DNA of 64,000 bases from Bacteroidetes bacterium ADurb.Bin174 (lineage in GTDB: Bacteria; Bacteroidota; Bacteroidia; Bacteroidales; Paludibacteraceae): contig MWCX01000036.1 in NCBI GenBank assembly GCA_002070265.1, forward strand, positions 1 to 64,000. Reading direction: 5' to 3'. Under the pieces are notes generated by a model that was not told the origin of the DNA, made no database searches, and saw only the letters and a list, made by a program, of their open reading frames with translations. This document shows, piece by piece, positions 24,286 to 34,337 of this stretch. How positions within the stretch are numbered: position 1 is the stretch's first letter; the number at the start of each line of letters is the position of its first letter. The translations under genes were made by a program, and so were the position numbers.

Positions 24286-26187
24286 ATGAGTAATTATAAC
24301 CTTACCCAGCTTGAGTCTAAGGATATGACTGAGCTAAAAAAGATTGCAACGGAATTAGATATTAAAGTATCCGGTTCCGTATCTCAACAACAGCTTGTTT
24401 ATGACATTTTGGATCAACAGGCGGTGATTAATGCACAGATGAAAGCCGCAAAAGAAAAAAATGCTCCGGCAAGAACTAAACGTACCACCAGGACATCGGC
24501 CCAAAAAGCATCAGAAACAAAAGAAACTGCAAAAGAAGCGGAAAAAACAACAGCCAAAACAAACAAACCTGATGAGCCGGTCAAGAAGGATGCGGCTAAA
24601 GCAGCCGAAAAATCTCAAAAGACAGTTGACAAGAAAACAATAGAAGAAAGGCCCAAAGTAACTGCTAAAACGGAGAAGCCCAAGACTGCACCTAAAAAGG
24701 TGGTTAAAAAAGCAGAACAACCGGCAGCAGTTGAGACTACTAAAAAAGTTGAAGATTCCAAGACTGCGGACCCCAAGAATGAATCTGCCCCTAAAACTGC
24801 CTCCAAAGCTGCTCCCAAAGTAGCGTCAAAGGCGACAGCAAAACCTGCAAGTTCTCAAGCTAAAGACAGTGGTGCTCAGACAGAAGAAAAAAGTAAAAAA
24901 CAGATTAAATCAAAAGAAGAAACCGATCAATCAGGAGCTGATCAGCAAGCTACAGACAACCAACGAGGTGCATCGCAAACTCATCAAAAAAAACAGGAAC
25001 ACCAGCAAAACAACAATCGTCCGAAATTCATCGTCCAAAAACAAGATAAACCCTATGATTTTGACGGTATCTTAGAAGGAACAGGAACCTTGGATATGGT
25101 CGCAGACGGATATGGTTTTTTACGTTCTGCCGATTATAACTATTTGAGTTCTCCGGACGATATTTACGTTTCGCAGTCGCAAATCAAATTGTTTGGTTTA
25201 AAACCGGGCGATACTGTATCAGGGTCTATCAGACCTCCAAAAGAAGGAGAAAAATATTTTCCATTGATTCGTGTGACTAAAATCAATGGCAGGAGTCCCG
25301 AGCATGTTCGGGATCGTGTACCTTTTGAGCACCTCACTCCTTTGTTCCCGGATGAAAAATTTACTTTATGCACCGGTATAAATGATCCGCTGTCTGTTCG
25401 TATGGTTGATTTATTTTCTCCCATTGGAAAGGGGCAACGTGGCTTGATCGTGGCACAACCCAAAACAGGTAAAACCGTCTTGCTGAAAGAGATAGCCAAT
25501 GCTATTGCCACCAATCATCCGGAAGTATTTATGATAGTGTTATTAATTGACGAACGTCCGGAAGAAGTGACGGATATGGCAAGAAGTGTGAATGCGGAAG
25601 TAGTGTCTTCTACTTTTGATGAGCCGGCTGAAAGGCACGTGCGCGTAGCATCCATGGTACATGAAAAAGCAAAAAGAATGGTGGAATGCGGTCATGATGT
25701 GGTGATTTTATTGGACTCCATCACACGCTTGGCTCGTGCATACAATACTGCTGCTCCTGCATCGGGAAAAATATTGACGGGAGGTGTGGATGCTAATGCT
25801 TTGCATAAACCCAAACGTTTTTTCGGAGCTGCTAGAAATATTGAGAAAGGTGGTAGCTTGACCATCATAGCAACTGCATTGACGGAAACCGGTTCCAAAA
25901 TGGACGATGTGATTTTCGAAGAATTTAAAGGAACGGGTAATATGGAATTGCAATTAGACAGACGTTTGTCGAACAAAAGGGTGTTCCCGGCTGTTGATAT
26001 TATGGCTTCCAGTACCAGACGCGATGATTTGTTGTTGGACAATGATACGCTGAACCGCATGTGGATATTGCGCAGGTACCTGGCAGATATGAATCCGGTT
26101 GAAGCTATGGAGTTTATGAAAGACCGCATGGAAAGAACCAAGAATAACGAAGAGTTCTTATTGTCCATGATGAGTGAAAAAATATAA
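24286..26187 (+). CDS. rho: Transcription termination factor Rho with long charged N-terminal insert
   Basis: Hexameric RNA-dependent ATPase ending transcription. 633 residues against about 420 in E. coli. Residues 1-45 are the Rho N-terminal helix bundle; about 55-250 is a disordered Lys/Ala/Glu/Thr/Gln-rich insert; the RNA-binding cold-shock domain starts near 256 ([15 protein letters not shown]); Walker A is QPKTGKT (about 391-397), followed by [13 protein letters not shown] and the Q/R-loop regions. Inserts of this kind are known in Bacteroidetes Rho and are linked to RNA binding or phase separation. The relatively long leader could serve autogenous termination. Confidence 0.96.
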   Translation: MSNYNLTQLESKDMTELKKIATELDIKVSGSVSQQQLVYDILDQQAVINAQMKAAKEKNAPARTKRTTRTSAQKASETKETAKEAEKTTAKTNKPDEPVKKDAAKAAEKSQKTVDKKTIEERPKVTAKTEKPKTAPKKVVKKAEQPAAVETTKKVEDSKTADPKNESAPKTASKAAPKVASKATAKPASSQAKDSGAQTEEKSKKQIKSKEETDQSGADQQATDNQRGASQTHQKKQEHQQNNNRPKFIVQKQDKPYDFDGILEGTGTLDMVADGYGFLRSADYNYLSSPDDIYVSQSQIKLFGLKPGDTVSGSIRPPKEGEKYFPLIRVTKINGRSPEHVRDRVPFEHLTPLFPDEKFTLCTGINDPLSVRMVDLFSPIGKGQRGLIVAQPKTGKTVLLKEIANAIATNHPEVFMIVLLIDERPEEVTDMARSVNAEVVSSTFDEPAERHVRVASMVHEKAKRMVECGHDVVILLDSITRLARAYNTAAPASGKILTGGVDANALHKPKRFFGAARNIEKGGSLTIIATALTETGSKMDDVIFEEFKGTGNMELQLDRRLSNKRVFPAVDIMASSTRRDDLLLDNDTLNRMWILRRYLADMNPVEAMEFMKDRMERTKNNEEFLLSMMSEKI

Positions 26188-26208
26188 TTGAAAATAAACT
26201 ATAATCAT

Positions 26209-26955
26209 ATGAAATTATTAGAAGGAAAAGTTGCCATTGTAACCGGTGCTGCTCGCGGCATTGGAAAAGCCATTGCATTAAAATTGGCAAGTGAGGGAGC
26301 CGCCATTGCATTTACTGATTTACAGATAGATGAAAATGCTTTAAACACCCAAAAAGAGATTGAAGCTTTAGGCGTGAAAGTGAAAGCATACGCATCCAAC
26401 GCAGCTTTGTTTGATGAAACCCACCAGGTAGTGGAAAAAATTCATCAGGAATTTGGAAGAATAGATATTTTAGTAAATAACGCAGGTATTACCAAAGACG
26501 GTTTAATCATGCGTATGAGTGAATCACAGTGGGATGCAGTGATCAATGTGAATTTGAAATCTGCATTTAATTTCATTCAGGCTTGTACGCCCATTATGAT
26601 GAAACAACGCTCCGGCTCTATCATCAACATGAGTTCTGTGGTTGGGGTGTCCGGTAATGCCGGTCAGACTAATTATTCAGCTTCTAAAGCGGGAATGATA
26701 GGATTGGCTAAATCTGTTGCCAAAGAATTAGGCTCCAGAAATATCCGCGCCAATGCCATCGCCCCCGGCTTTATCGAAACTGAGATGACCCAAGTATTAA
26801 CAGAAGAACAACGTGCCCAATGGGCGCAAATGATCCCTTTGCGTCGTGGGGGTTCGCCGGAAGAAGTAGCCAAGGTAACGCTCTTCCTCGCATCTGACCT
26901 GTCCTCTTATGTGAGCGGACAAGTTATCCATGTTTGCGGCGGAATGAATACCTGA
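26209..26955 (+). CDS. fabG: 3-oxoacyl-[acyl-carrier-protein] reductase
   Basis: Short-chain dehydrogenase reducing beta-ketoacyl-ACP in fatty-acid elongation. 248 residues from the ATG at 26209; a TTG at 26188 directly after the rho stop would add seven. NADPH loop TGAARGIGKA (residues about 12-21), NNAG, the catalytic Ser (SSVVGVSG), Y-x3-K (YSASK) and the C-terminal GQVIHVCGGM are intact. Follows rho by 21 bp and ends in a terminator. Other SDR functions are possible but the sequence is close to FabG. Confidence 0.88.
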   Translation: MKLLEGKVAIVTGAARGIGKAIALKLASEGAAIAFTDLQIDENALNTQKEIEALGVKVKAYASNAALFDETHQVVEKIHQEFGRIDILVNNAGITKDGLIMRMSESQWDAVINVNLKSAFNFIQACTPIMMKQRSGSIINMSSVVGVSGNAGQTNYSASKAGMIGLAKSVAKELGSRNIRANAIAPGFIETEMTQVLTEEQRAQWAQMIPLRRGGSPEEVAKVTLFLASDLSSYVSGQVIHVCGGMNT

Positions 26956-26986
26956 TCATCAGAGATATTCAGTAATTTATAAAATT

Positions 26987-27022
26987 AAGCCAACTAAATC
27001 ATTATGAGATAGTTGGCTTTTT
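26987..27022 (+). terminator. Intrinsic terminator after fabG
   Basis: Perfect 10-bp stem AAGCCAACTA/TAGTTGGCTT with a 13-nt loop and a T-run. Also ends the convergent clpB side in part. Confidence 0.85.
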
Positions 27023-27047
27023 GTTGACGCTTACGAGATACTTTCGA

Positions 27048-29198
27048 TTAATTCCTAAATTTCAGCACTCCCTTATCTGTCTCGACATAAATAGTACTGT
27101 TTTGCTGAATGGTACCTGCAAGAATTGCTTTTGACAAATCGTTCAAGAGCAATTTTTGTATGGCGCGTTTCACAGGTCGAGCACCGAATTGCGGATCAAA
27201 ACCGGCTGTAGCTATCAACTTCAAAGCATCTTCTTTGATTTCCAAATGAATGTTGTTCTCAGCCAACAGTTTTTGTATGCCGGCGAGTTGTAACCTGACA
27301 ATGTCTTCTATTTGTTTTTTATTCAAAGGAGTAAACATAATCAGCTCATCCACACGATTTAAAAACTCCGGACGAATGGTTTGTTTAAGCAATTCAAAAA
27401 TCTGATTTTTGGTTTGTTCAAACAAAGCATCGTGATTTTCTACCGTCATCTTTTCAAAATTTTCTCTTATCAACGATGAGCCTATGTTGGATGTCATGAT
27501 GATGATGGTGTTTTTGAAATTGACCGTGCGACCCTTATTGTCGGTCAGGCGACCATCATCTAATACTTGCAATAACACATTAAATACATCCGGATGCGCT
27601 TTTTCAATCTCATCAAAAAGTACCACCGAGTAAGGCTTCATCCTGACGGCTTCAGTAAGCTGTCCTCCTTCATCATAACCCACATAGCCGGGAGGAGAGC
27701 CGATCAGACGCGTAACCGAAAATTTTTCCTGATACTCACTCATGTCAATACGTGTCAACATGTTTTCATTATCAAAAAGATATTCAGCCAAAGCCTTAGC
27801 CAATTCGGTTTTACCCACACCGGTAGTACCCAAAAAGATAAACGAGCCTATCGGTCGTTTAGGGTCTTGCAAGCCGGCGCGACTTCTCCTTACCGCATCT
27901 GCAACAGCCTCAATTGCTTCTTCCTGTCCAATGACACGTTTGTGTAATTCTTCCTCCAAATGCAATAATTTGTCCCGTTCGCTTTGCAGCATTTTGTTCA
28001 CCGGAATACCCGTCCATCTGCTGACCACATCAGCAATATCATCAGAGTCAACCTCTTCTTTGATAAGTGCGTCAGTGCCTTGAAGTTCAGCCAATGCTGT
28101 TTGATAGGAGTTGATCTTGTCTTCGTAATTTTTAATTTTTCCGTAACGAATCTCAGCTACCTTGCCGTAATTTCCTTCACGCTCTGCTTTGTCAGCCTCG
28201 AATTTCAATTTTTCAATTTCAATTTTTGCCTGTTGTATGTTATCAATCAAAGCTTTTTCGGACGACCACTTTTCGCGGATCCGGCTTCCTTCTTCTTTCA
28301 ACTTTGTGATATCTTCTTTCAGTTGTGCTAATTTTTTAGTGTCATTTTCCCTTTTAATAGCTTCTCTTTCAATTTCCAACTGCTTGATATTACGTTCAAT
28401 CACATCCAGTTCTTCCGGTACGGAATCCACTTCCAAACGAAGTTTCGCGGCTGCTTCATCCATCAGGTCAATGGCTTTATCAGGAAGAAATCTTTCAGTG
28501 ATATAACGATTCGACAACTCCACGGCTGCGATGATGGCATCGTCTTTAATCCTTACCTTGTGGTGGTTTTCATACCGTTCTTTCAACCCTCTCAGGATAG
28601 AAATGGTACTTTGAACATCCGGCTCATTCACCATGACAATCTGGAAGCGGCGTTCCAAAGCTTTGTCCTTTTCAAAATATTTTTGATATTCATTCAGGGT
28701 GGTAGCACCAATAGCCCGAAGTTCGCCGCGGGCAAGAGCAGGTTTCAATATATTGGCAGCATCCATGGCGCCTTCGCTTTTACCTGCACCGACTAGTGTA
28801 TGAATCTCGTCAATAAAAAGTATAATTTCGCCATCGGCTTCTATCACTTCATTGACAACGGATTTTAGTCTTTCCTCAAATTCACCCTTATACATGGCAC
28901 CTGCAATCAAAGCTCCCATGTCTAATGAATAAAGTTGCTTGCTCTTCAGGTTTTCAGGTACGTCACCACGGATAATTCGATGTGCCAATCCCTCGGCAAT
29001 AGCAGTCTTACCGGTGCCGGGTTCGCCAATCAGTATGGGGTTATTTTTTGTGCGCCTGCTCAAAATCTGTAACAAGCGCCTGATTTCATCATCACGCCCA
29101 ATCACCGGGTCCAGTTTACCGGCTTTAGCGCGATCGTTTAGGTTAACGGCATATTTATTCAATGCCTTTTCTTGTTGTTGGTTAGTATTCATATTCAT
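27048..29198 (-). CDS. clpB: ClpB-type disaggregase lacking the N-domain
   Basis: AAA+ chaperone that, with DnaK, extracts proteins from aggregates. 716 residues against about 860 for full-length ClpB. It starts almost at the first AAA domain: Walker A GEPGTGKT (58-65), Walker B ILFIDEIH. The coiled-coil M-domain is present (about 265-390; [12 protein letters not shown] end). The second AAA domain has Walker A GTTGVGKT, Walker [11 protein letters not shown] and the C-terminal [10 protein letters not shown]. The Clp_N repeat domain is absent and is not encoded upstream. In E. coli a similar short form arises from an internal start; here it is the only product. Confidence 0.92.
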   Translation of the reverse strand: MNMNTNQQQEKALNKYAVNLNDRAKAGKLDPVIGRDDEIRRLLQILSRRTKNNPILIGEPGTGKTAIAEGLAHRIIRGDVPENLKSKQLYSLDMGALIAGAMYKGEFEERLKSVVNEVIEADGEIILFIDEIHTLVGAGKSEGAMDAANILKPALARGELRAIGATTLNEYQKYFEKDKALERRFQIVMVNEPDVQSTISILRGLKERYENHHKVRIKDDAIIAAVELSNRYITERFLPDKAIDLMDEAAAKLRLEVDSVPEELDVIERNIKQLEIEREAIKRENDTKKLAQLKEDITKLKEEGSRIREKWSSEKALIDNIQQAKIEIEKLKFEADKAEREGNYGKVAEIRYGKIKNYEDKINSYQTALAELQGTDALIKEEVDSDDIADVVSRWTGIPVNKMLQSERDKLLHLEEELHKRVIGQEEAIEAVADAVRRSRAGLQDPKRPIGSFIFLGTTGVGKTELAKALAEYLFDNENMLTRIDMSEYQEKFSVTRLIGSPPGYVGYDEGGQLTEAVRMKPYSVVLFDEIEKAHPDVFNVLLQVLDDGRLTDNKGRTVNFKNTIIIMTSNIGSSLIRENFEKMTVENHDALFEQTKNQIFELLKQTIRPEFLNRVDELIMFTPLNKKQIEDIVRLQLAGIQKLLAENNIHLEIKEDALKLIATAGFDPQFGARPVKRAIQKLLLNDLSKAILAGTIQQNSTIYVETDKGVLKFRN

Positions 29199-29413
29199 AA
29201 TCTTGATTCTTAATTAGTTAATATTTGCTGATGCGTATCAATCAAAATAAAAACCAAGACGAGAATACTGACAAAGTGGCGTATTTTTAGGTGAGTTTAT
29301 AGTGGATTTGCGACAGAATTACAGGGCAGAGAAAGTGTTTGGCAAGATCTCTGTCGATGGGTTTTCTAGAAGCCAACAGACCCGCTCGCCGACAATACCA
29401 CTAAATAAGTTGG

Positions 29414-29472
29414 TTACATTTTATGTAATCAAACTATTTTGATTACAATAAAAATGAAATTTATGTAATCAA
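29414..29472. promoter_or_regulatory. Operator-like inverted repeats (TGTAATCAAA family)
   Basis: Arms TGTAATCAAA (29424-29433) and TTTGATTACA (29438-29447) are perfectly complementary over 10 bp around a 4-bp centre. An overlapping dyad TTACAT/ATGTAA lies at 29414-29428, and a lone half site TGTAATCAA at 29464-29472. Confidence 0.65.
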
Positions 29473-29531
29473 GCATATTTGTCTCCATTTTTTAAATACA
29501 AATCAATTTGAGAACAATATTTTTAAAAATA

Positions 29532-29574
29532 TTGTAATGTATCTATTTTAATTACAAAATAGTTCATATATTTG
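29532..29574 (+). promoter_or_regulatory. Second dyad and -7 box of fic
   Basis: TTGTAAT (29532-29538) and ATTACAA (29551-29557) form a 7-bp dyad with 12-bp spacing across the expected -33 region; TATATTTG (29567-29574) is the -7 box, 20 bp before the start codon. A protein bound at the dyad would block the promoter. Confidence 0.6.
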
Positions 29575-29593
29575 TAAGCAAAAAACAAGCCCT

Positions 29594-30706
29594 ATGGATT
29601 ATGATTTTAATGAAGCCATAAATTACCACTATGGTAAATTTCCGCCAAGTGTCGATTATACCTTTTTCATTGATGAACTTATCCGTGCTACCGATGCCCT
29701 TGCTCGTTTCGATCAGATGCTGAAAAATCTGCATAACAGCGAAATACTACTTGCACCTTTACGAAATAGAGAGGCACTTTTGTCATCGAGAATTGAAGGA
29801 ACAATAAGTACCATGGATGAAATATTGCAGTATGAAGCAGACGATGACGGCACTGCTTCATTGAGTGCTAAGTCCGATATAATTGAAACCATACTCTACC
29901 AAAGGACATTGAAAAATGCGCAACGAGCCTTGGAGGAAGGTTACGAGTTCTCAATCAATTTCATCAAACAAATACATCAACAATTATTAGTTGCGGGAAG
30001 AGGTGCGAGTAAATCTCCGGGAGAGTTCAAAACAATACAGAACTATTTGGCAGATAAAACAAAACGCAAAATACAGTTTGTGCCGATAAGTCCGGAACTT
30101 CTTCCGCAAGCATTAGAAACTCTTTTTGATTACATTTCATTTTCAACGGAACCTTCACTGATTAAAACTGCTGTTATGCATTTAGAGTTTGAAGCCCTGC
30201 ATCCATTTAAGGACGGAAATGGTAGAATTGGACGAATGCTGATTCCACTTTTGTTGTGGAAAGAAAAAGTTTTGTCGCAGCCCCATTTCTATATCAGTGA
30301 TTATTTGGAAGAGAACAAAGACCTTTATATAGAAACAATGCGTAATGTTTCAAAAACTTACAATTGGAATGAATGGATACGCTTTTTTCTTATCGCAGTT
30401 GAAAGTCAGGCGATAAGAAATTTGCAAATAGCCGAAAAAATAAAAAACTTGTATGAAGATATGAAGGCAGAATTTGCAGAACTGTTGTCATCCAAATGGA
30501 ATATGGAAATATTGGATTTTATTTTTACGTATCCTGTCTTTAGGAATAATCGTTTTGTTAAAAACACGGGTATTCCCCCCGCAACAGGCACATTGATAAT
30601 CAGAAAACTACTTGAACAAAGCTATTTAAAACAGATAGAAGAAGCATCAGGGCGAAGAGCGGCTCTTTATTCTTTTGAACCTTTATTAAAAATGGTAAGA
30701 GTTTAA
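29594..30706 (+). CDS. Fic family protein (class II) with C-terminal winged helix
   Basis: 370 residues: Fic N-terminal domain, Fic core, and a C-terminal helix-turn-helix-like part. The catalytic motif HPFKDGNGRIGR (203-214) is complete, with the His and the phosphate-binding loop needed for AMP transfer to protein hydroxyls. The N-terminal SSRIEG (64-69) fits the class II inhibitory helix (S/T)xxxE(G/N), whose Glu keeps the enzyme auto-inhibited. The C-terminal TGIPPATGTLIIRKLLEQ resembles a winged-helix recognition segment, so self-repression at the upstream dyads is plausible. Target unknown. No antitoxin gene is adjacent. Confidence 0.9.
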   Translation: MDYDFNEAINYHYGKFPPSVDYTFFIDELIRATDALARFDQMLKNLHNSEILLAPLRNREALLSSRIEGTISTMDEILQYEADDDGTASLSAKSDIIETILYQRTLKNAQRALEEGYEFSINFIKQIHQQLLVAGRGASKSPGEFKTIQNYLADKTKRKIQFVPISPELLPQALETLFDYISFSTEPSLIKTAVMHLEFEALHPFKDGNGRIGRMLIPLLLWKEKVLSQPHFYISDYLEENKDLYIETMRNVSKTYNWNEWIRFFLIAVESQAIRNLQIAEKIKNLYEDMKAEFAELLSSKWNMEILDFIFTYPVFRNNRFVKNTGIPPATGTLIIRKLLEQSYLKQIEEASGRRAALYSFEPLLKMVRV

Positions 30707-30733
30707 GCTTACACCGAAAATACAACTACAACA

Positions 30734-32977
30734 ATGAAAACAAAACAGTGCCTTTATTTATTTGTCATAATTGCATTTTTCCTCTCCTCATGCGATAAAG
30801 ACAAGGGTTTGGAAAACAAATTCGAACCTAAGACTTATACTGTTTCAGGGAAAGTAGAAAAAGGACCTTTTGTCATTGGTTCTACTGTTACTATTCAACC
30901 CATGGATGGTAATTTGCAAGCTTTGGGAAGTCCGGATTCTACCACTATTCAAGACAATTTTGGCAGTTTCTCATTTGAACCCAGGTTGTTTCAAACTCCT
31001 TACGCAGAAGTAACTGCAAACGGTTATTTTTTCAATGAGATCAAGGGAGAATTTTCAACAAGTAAATTGAGACTGCGTGCTTTAGTGGACTTATCCGATG
31101 GACCGACAGCAAACGTAAATTTTTTCACGCATTTAAAGTATCAGAGAATACAAAAACTTATCGCAGACAACATAAAATTTGGGGAAGCCGACAAGCAAGC
31201 CCAGGAGGAATTATTTTCCGCCTTCGGACTTCAAAAGCATGCCGAAAAAGATGCATCTACATTTTCCATCGCAGAAGGGACAGACGAAGCTGCCGCGCTT
31301 ATAGCCATATCTTCTCTATTACTTGTAGATAAAAGTGGAACTACCCTAGGAAAATACTTAGCAAAATTATGTAAGGAATTTGGCGAAAAGGGAACTTTTG
31401 AAGAGAGTACAATACAACAAATTAGAGGAGACAAAGAAGCATTATGGAGCAAGCTTTCTTCCGTAAGAAGCAATATCATAGAGTATTACGAAACATTTGG
31501 ACTGGAAGTGGAGGTTAAAGAACTGGAACGCTTTATTGACTGGGACAATGATGGAATAGCCGGAAATGAAGTATTGCAGGAAGGACAGGAAGTAGTATTG
31601 GAAATAACAGAACTCAATGTCCCCAAAGAAGGAGGAATTTATACTATCGGCATATCTTCACCCATTCCTGTTTATCTTGAACCACGATTAGAGCCTGTGG
31701 ATCCTGACGAACCGCCGATCGTAATACCTAATGATATTTTTTCGGAGATCTATGAAAATGTAGACAACACGGATATTTCGATAGAAAAAAGTATAAACGC
31801 AAACGAATTGATCATAAAAGTATCGCCGTCAATTTTCAAGATTGCAAAATCAACTTCTGTACAACTATACGATTGTTTAGGCAATATTTTAGGTGAAGTC
31901 AAAATTTTGCAGGAAGGGAATGAAAATGCTCCTACGCCCAAATTAAGGGATACGATGAAACAAATTGTAAATTCCTTTGCTTCGGAAATTGCACAGGGAT
32001 TTTCAAAACTGAACCTTATAGAACAATATTATTACTATAACAAGGAAAGTGATTGGGTAAACCAATACATCCATCCAAGCAGCAGTGTAGTTTATGACAT
32101 TTGGGGTGCTTTCTACAGAGCCAATAGGGTTATTATGACATTTAAAGATGCGGAGGCCAAAAAACTTGGGGTGTATCAGGATTATCTCAATGTGTTCAGT
32201 GCCATGTATTATTATTACATGGTGGTGCTATGGGGAGATGTTCCTTATATCAATTTTGTTCCTAATATGGATAATACACGTGATATCCGTAGAACTCCAC
32301 AAAATGAAATCTTTACTGACTTACAAAAGAATTTGGAAGAGGCAATCAACTATTTTAAGGAAAAAAGGAACGAATCGTTGAATGGTGATGCCAATGACTT
32401 TTTCTTCTTATCGAAGGATGTAGCAAGAATACTGCTTGCCAATATTTACATGTACCAGGGTGAGTACATTCAAGCTGAAAAGCTTTTGGAAGAAGTTATC
32501 AACAATGGTTTTTATGAACTTGATACATCCAATTATAACAAACAAGAAACAATAACGAATTTGTTCAATAGCGGGAGCGGTAAAGAAACAATATTTGCCA
32601 CTAAACACAATATGGGCGGACCAAAAAACAGTGGAAATATATTCAATGTCAATCCGCTTCCCATAATGACCTATACAGATGTAATTCTTTCTCATGCTGA
32701 ATGCCTTTATAAGAACGGAAAATCTCCTGAAGCTGAATCGCTGCTGACAGAAATAGTTACTGCCAAAGGCATAAACTTATCAGGCAGTAATGTGCTGGAA
32801 AAAATAAAGGATGCAAGATTGCAATTGATGCTTTACAGCAATACCAACTTTGCTTTCATGAAAAGAAACGATTTTGCCAAAGATGTGTATGGAATTGAGG
32901 AATACAGGTTACTATTGCCTATACCGATGAGTGAATTAACTATTCATTCCCAACTGATACAAAATCCGGGATATTAA
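30734..32977 (+). CDS. Large lipoprotein with C-terminal SusD/RagB-like domain
   Basis: 747 residues. Signal peptide with lipobox (IAFFLSSC, Cys20). Residues about 35-130 look like a carboxypeptidase-regulatory-like beta-sandwich (YTVSGKVEKGPFVIGSTVTI), then a helical part of unknown type (about 135-265), a BACON-like strand segment (about 290-400), and from about 410 to the end a SusD/RagB-type helical domain (IWGAFYRANRVI, YYYYMVVLWGDVPYI, LLANIYMYQGEYIQAEKLLEEVI, ending PIPMSEL...NPGY). SusD proteins capture glycans at the outer membrane with a SusC transporter; no SusC is present here. It follows fic by 27 bp and may share its transcript. Confidence 0.75.
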   Translation: MKTKQCLYLFVIIAFFLSSCDKDKGLENKFEPKTYTVSGKVEKGPFVIGSTVTIQPMDGNLQALGSPDSTTIQDNFGSFSFEPRLFQTPYAEVTANGYFFNEIKGEFSTSKLRLRALVDLSDGPTANVNFFTHLKYQRIQKLIADNIKFGEADKQAQEELFSAFGLQKHAEKDASTFSIAEGTDEAAALIAISSLLLVDKSGTTLGKYLAKLCKEFGEKGTFEESTIQQIRGDKEALWSKLSSVRSNIIEYYETFGLEVEVKELERFIDWDNDGIAGNEVLQEGQEVVLEITELNVPKEGGIYTIGISSPIPVYLEPRLEPVDPDEPPIVIPNDIFSEIYENVDNTDISIEKSINANELIIKVSPSIFKIAKSTSVQLYDCLGNILGEVKILQEGNENAPTPKLRDTMKQIVNSFASEIAQGFSKLNLIEQYYYYNKESDWVNQYIHPSSSVVYDIWGAFYRANRVIMTFKDAEAKKLGVYQDYLNVFSAMYYYYMVVLWGDVPYINFVPNMDNTRDIRRTPQNEIFTDLQKNLEEAINYFKEKRNESLNGDANDFFFLSKDVARILLANIYMYQGEYIQAEKLLEEVINNGFYELDTSNYNKQETITNLFNSGSGKETIFATKHNMGGPKNSGNIFNVNPLPIMTYTDVILSHAECLYKNGKSPEAESLLTEIVTAKGINLSGSNVLEKIKDARLQLMLYSNTNFAFMKRNDFAKDVYGIEEYRLLLPIPMSELTIHSQLIQNPGY

Positions 32978-33020
32978 AAACTTATGATTTCCTGCTGTGT
33001 TTTGATTTTTCTTTGGAGAG

Positions 33021-33104
33021 TGCCCAGAGCCGGGATCGAACCGGCATGGAAGTGAATCCATTGGTGTTTGAGACCAACGCGTCTACCAATTCCGCCATCT
33101 GGGC
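33021..33104 (-). tRNA. tRNA-Leu(CAA)
   Basis: 84-nt class II tRNA on the minus strand. Acceptor stem GCCCAGA/TCTGGGC, discriminator A, anticodon stem TTGGT/ACCAA around CTCAAAC (anticodon CAA = Leu), a long variable arm, and T-arm GGTTCGATCCC. Confidence 0.96.
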
Positions 33105-33144
33105 GTTTGTTGAGGCTGCAAAGGTAATTGTTTTTTTGATTTCA

Positions 33145-34296
33145 TCAAATCTTTGTCAAAAAATCTTTGCGTTTTCCGGCAAAAATATCATAACCATTGT
33201 AGCGGCACTCTAAGGCTCCGTTCAATAAATCTATCTTTTTAGACGGTTTCAGCCCTATCTTATGTAACAAACTGTCTTGTGAACTGATGACCCAGGCACT
33301 TGTGTCCGGAAATCTGTGCTTCAATACAGAACCGATTGTTTCGTAAGTATCGGCAAGCTCTTTAAAATCCAAACGCTCCCCATACGGCGGATTGGTCACG
33401 ATCAAATTTTTTCCGGCAGGTGCTTTTAACTGATTTATGGGTTGAACCGACAATTGTATGTATTTGCTTAACCCTGCACTCTTAATATTTTCTTCTGCAA
33501 TTTTGATGGCTTTGCGGGAAATATCGTATCCGAAAATCCGGTGTTCAAAAGTTCTTTCTCCACTTTCATCCTGATACAGAACATCAAAAAGATCTTTATC
33601 AAAATCCTTCCACTTTTCGAAACCAAAAGACGAACGATATAGTCCCGGAGGAATATTTAGGGCAATGAGTGCCGCTTCAATCAGAAAGGTGCCTGAACCG
33701 CAAAAAGGATCAATAAAATTACACTGTCCATCCCAACCTGCCAGCAACAACATGCCTGCCGCCAGCACCTCGCTGATGGGTGCATCTGTCTGACTGACAC
33801 GATAGCCTCGTTTGTGCAATGATTCACCCGAACTGTCCAAAGAAATGGTGCAAGTGTCGTGAGAGATATGCACATTGAGCTGTAAGTCGGGATTATTTAA
33901 TTTCACAGACGGACGTTTGTTGTACTTTTCTCTAAACCAATCAGCAATACCGTCTTTTACACGATAAGTAGCATATTTGGAATGGGTGATTTCTTCTGAA
34001 AAAACCGTGGCATCTACGGCAAAACCGGTCTTGAGATCCATATACTGCTCCCAATCGAACTTTTTGACCGCCTCATAAATTTCATCCGGTGTTTTAGCCT
34101 TAAAAGTATAAATAGGCATTAAGATACGCAATGCCGTACGAAGATGTAGATTAGCTTTATACAGCAACATCTTATCACCCGTAAAAGCCACAGCCCTGCG
34201 TTGAATTTCAACATTATCGGCACCCAAAGCAATTAATTCGGTTGCCAACACCTCTTCCAAACCCTTTAATGTTTTAGCAATATATGAATTCCCCAT
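33145..34296 (-). CDS. THUMP-domain class I SAM-dependent RNA methyltransferase (RlmL N-terminal type)
   Basis: 383 residues: an N-terminal ferredoxin-like plus THUMP RNA-binding region (about 1-155) and a Rossmann methyltransferase domain with the SAM motif FIDPFCGSGTFLIEAAL and the catalytic NPPYGERL (motif IV). The layout matches the guanine-N2 methyltransferase half of RlmL/YcbY, which modifies G2445 of 23S rRNA; the exact site is inferred. It sits 40 bp from tRNA-Leu. Confidence 0.87.
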   Translation of the reverse strand: MGNSYIAKTLKGLEEVLATELIALGADNVEIQRRAVAFTGDKMLLYKANLHLRTALRILMPIYTFKAKTPDEIYEAVKKFDWEQYMDLKTGFAVDATVFSEEITHSKYATYRVKDGIADWFREKYNKRPSVKLNNPDLQLNVHISHDTCTISLDSSGESLHKRGYRVSQTDAPISEVLAAGMLLLAGWDGQCNFIDPFCGSGTFLIEAALIALNIPPGLYRSSFGFEKWKDFDKDLFDVLYQDESGERTFEHRIFGYDISRKAIKIAEENIKSAGLSKYIQLSVQPINQLKAPAGKNLIVTNPPYGERLDFKELADTYETIGSVLKHRFPDTSAWVISSQDSLLHKIGLKPSKKIDLLNGALECRYNGYDIFAGKRKDFLTKI

Positions 34297-34337
34297 AACT
34301 TCCCTAACTTCTTTAACTTCAAACTACCAACTACTAT

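Larger units (their letters stand above)
29199..29593. other. Divergent clpB/fic interval
   Basis: No gene that I can support. 29199-29410 shows nothing recognisable. 29411-29560 contains several TGTAATCAAA-type inverted repeats, listed separately, and a TATATTTG -7 box at 29567-29574 for fic. Confidence 0.6.

Noticed and set aside
29301-29450. Short plus-strand frame starting VDLRQNYRAEK
   Set aside because: No homology I recognise, runs through the palindromic operator region, no start signal.
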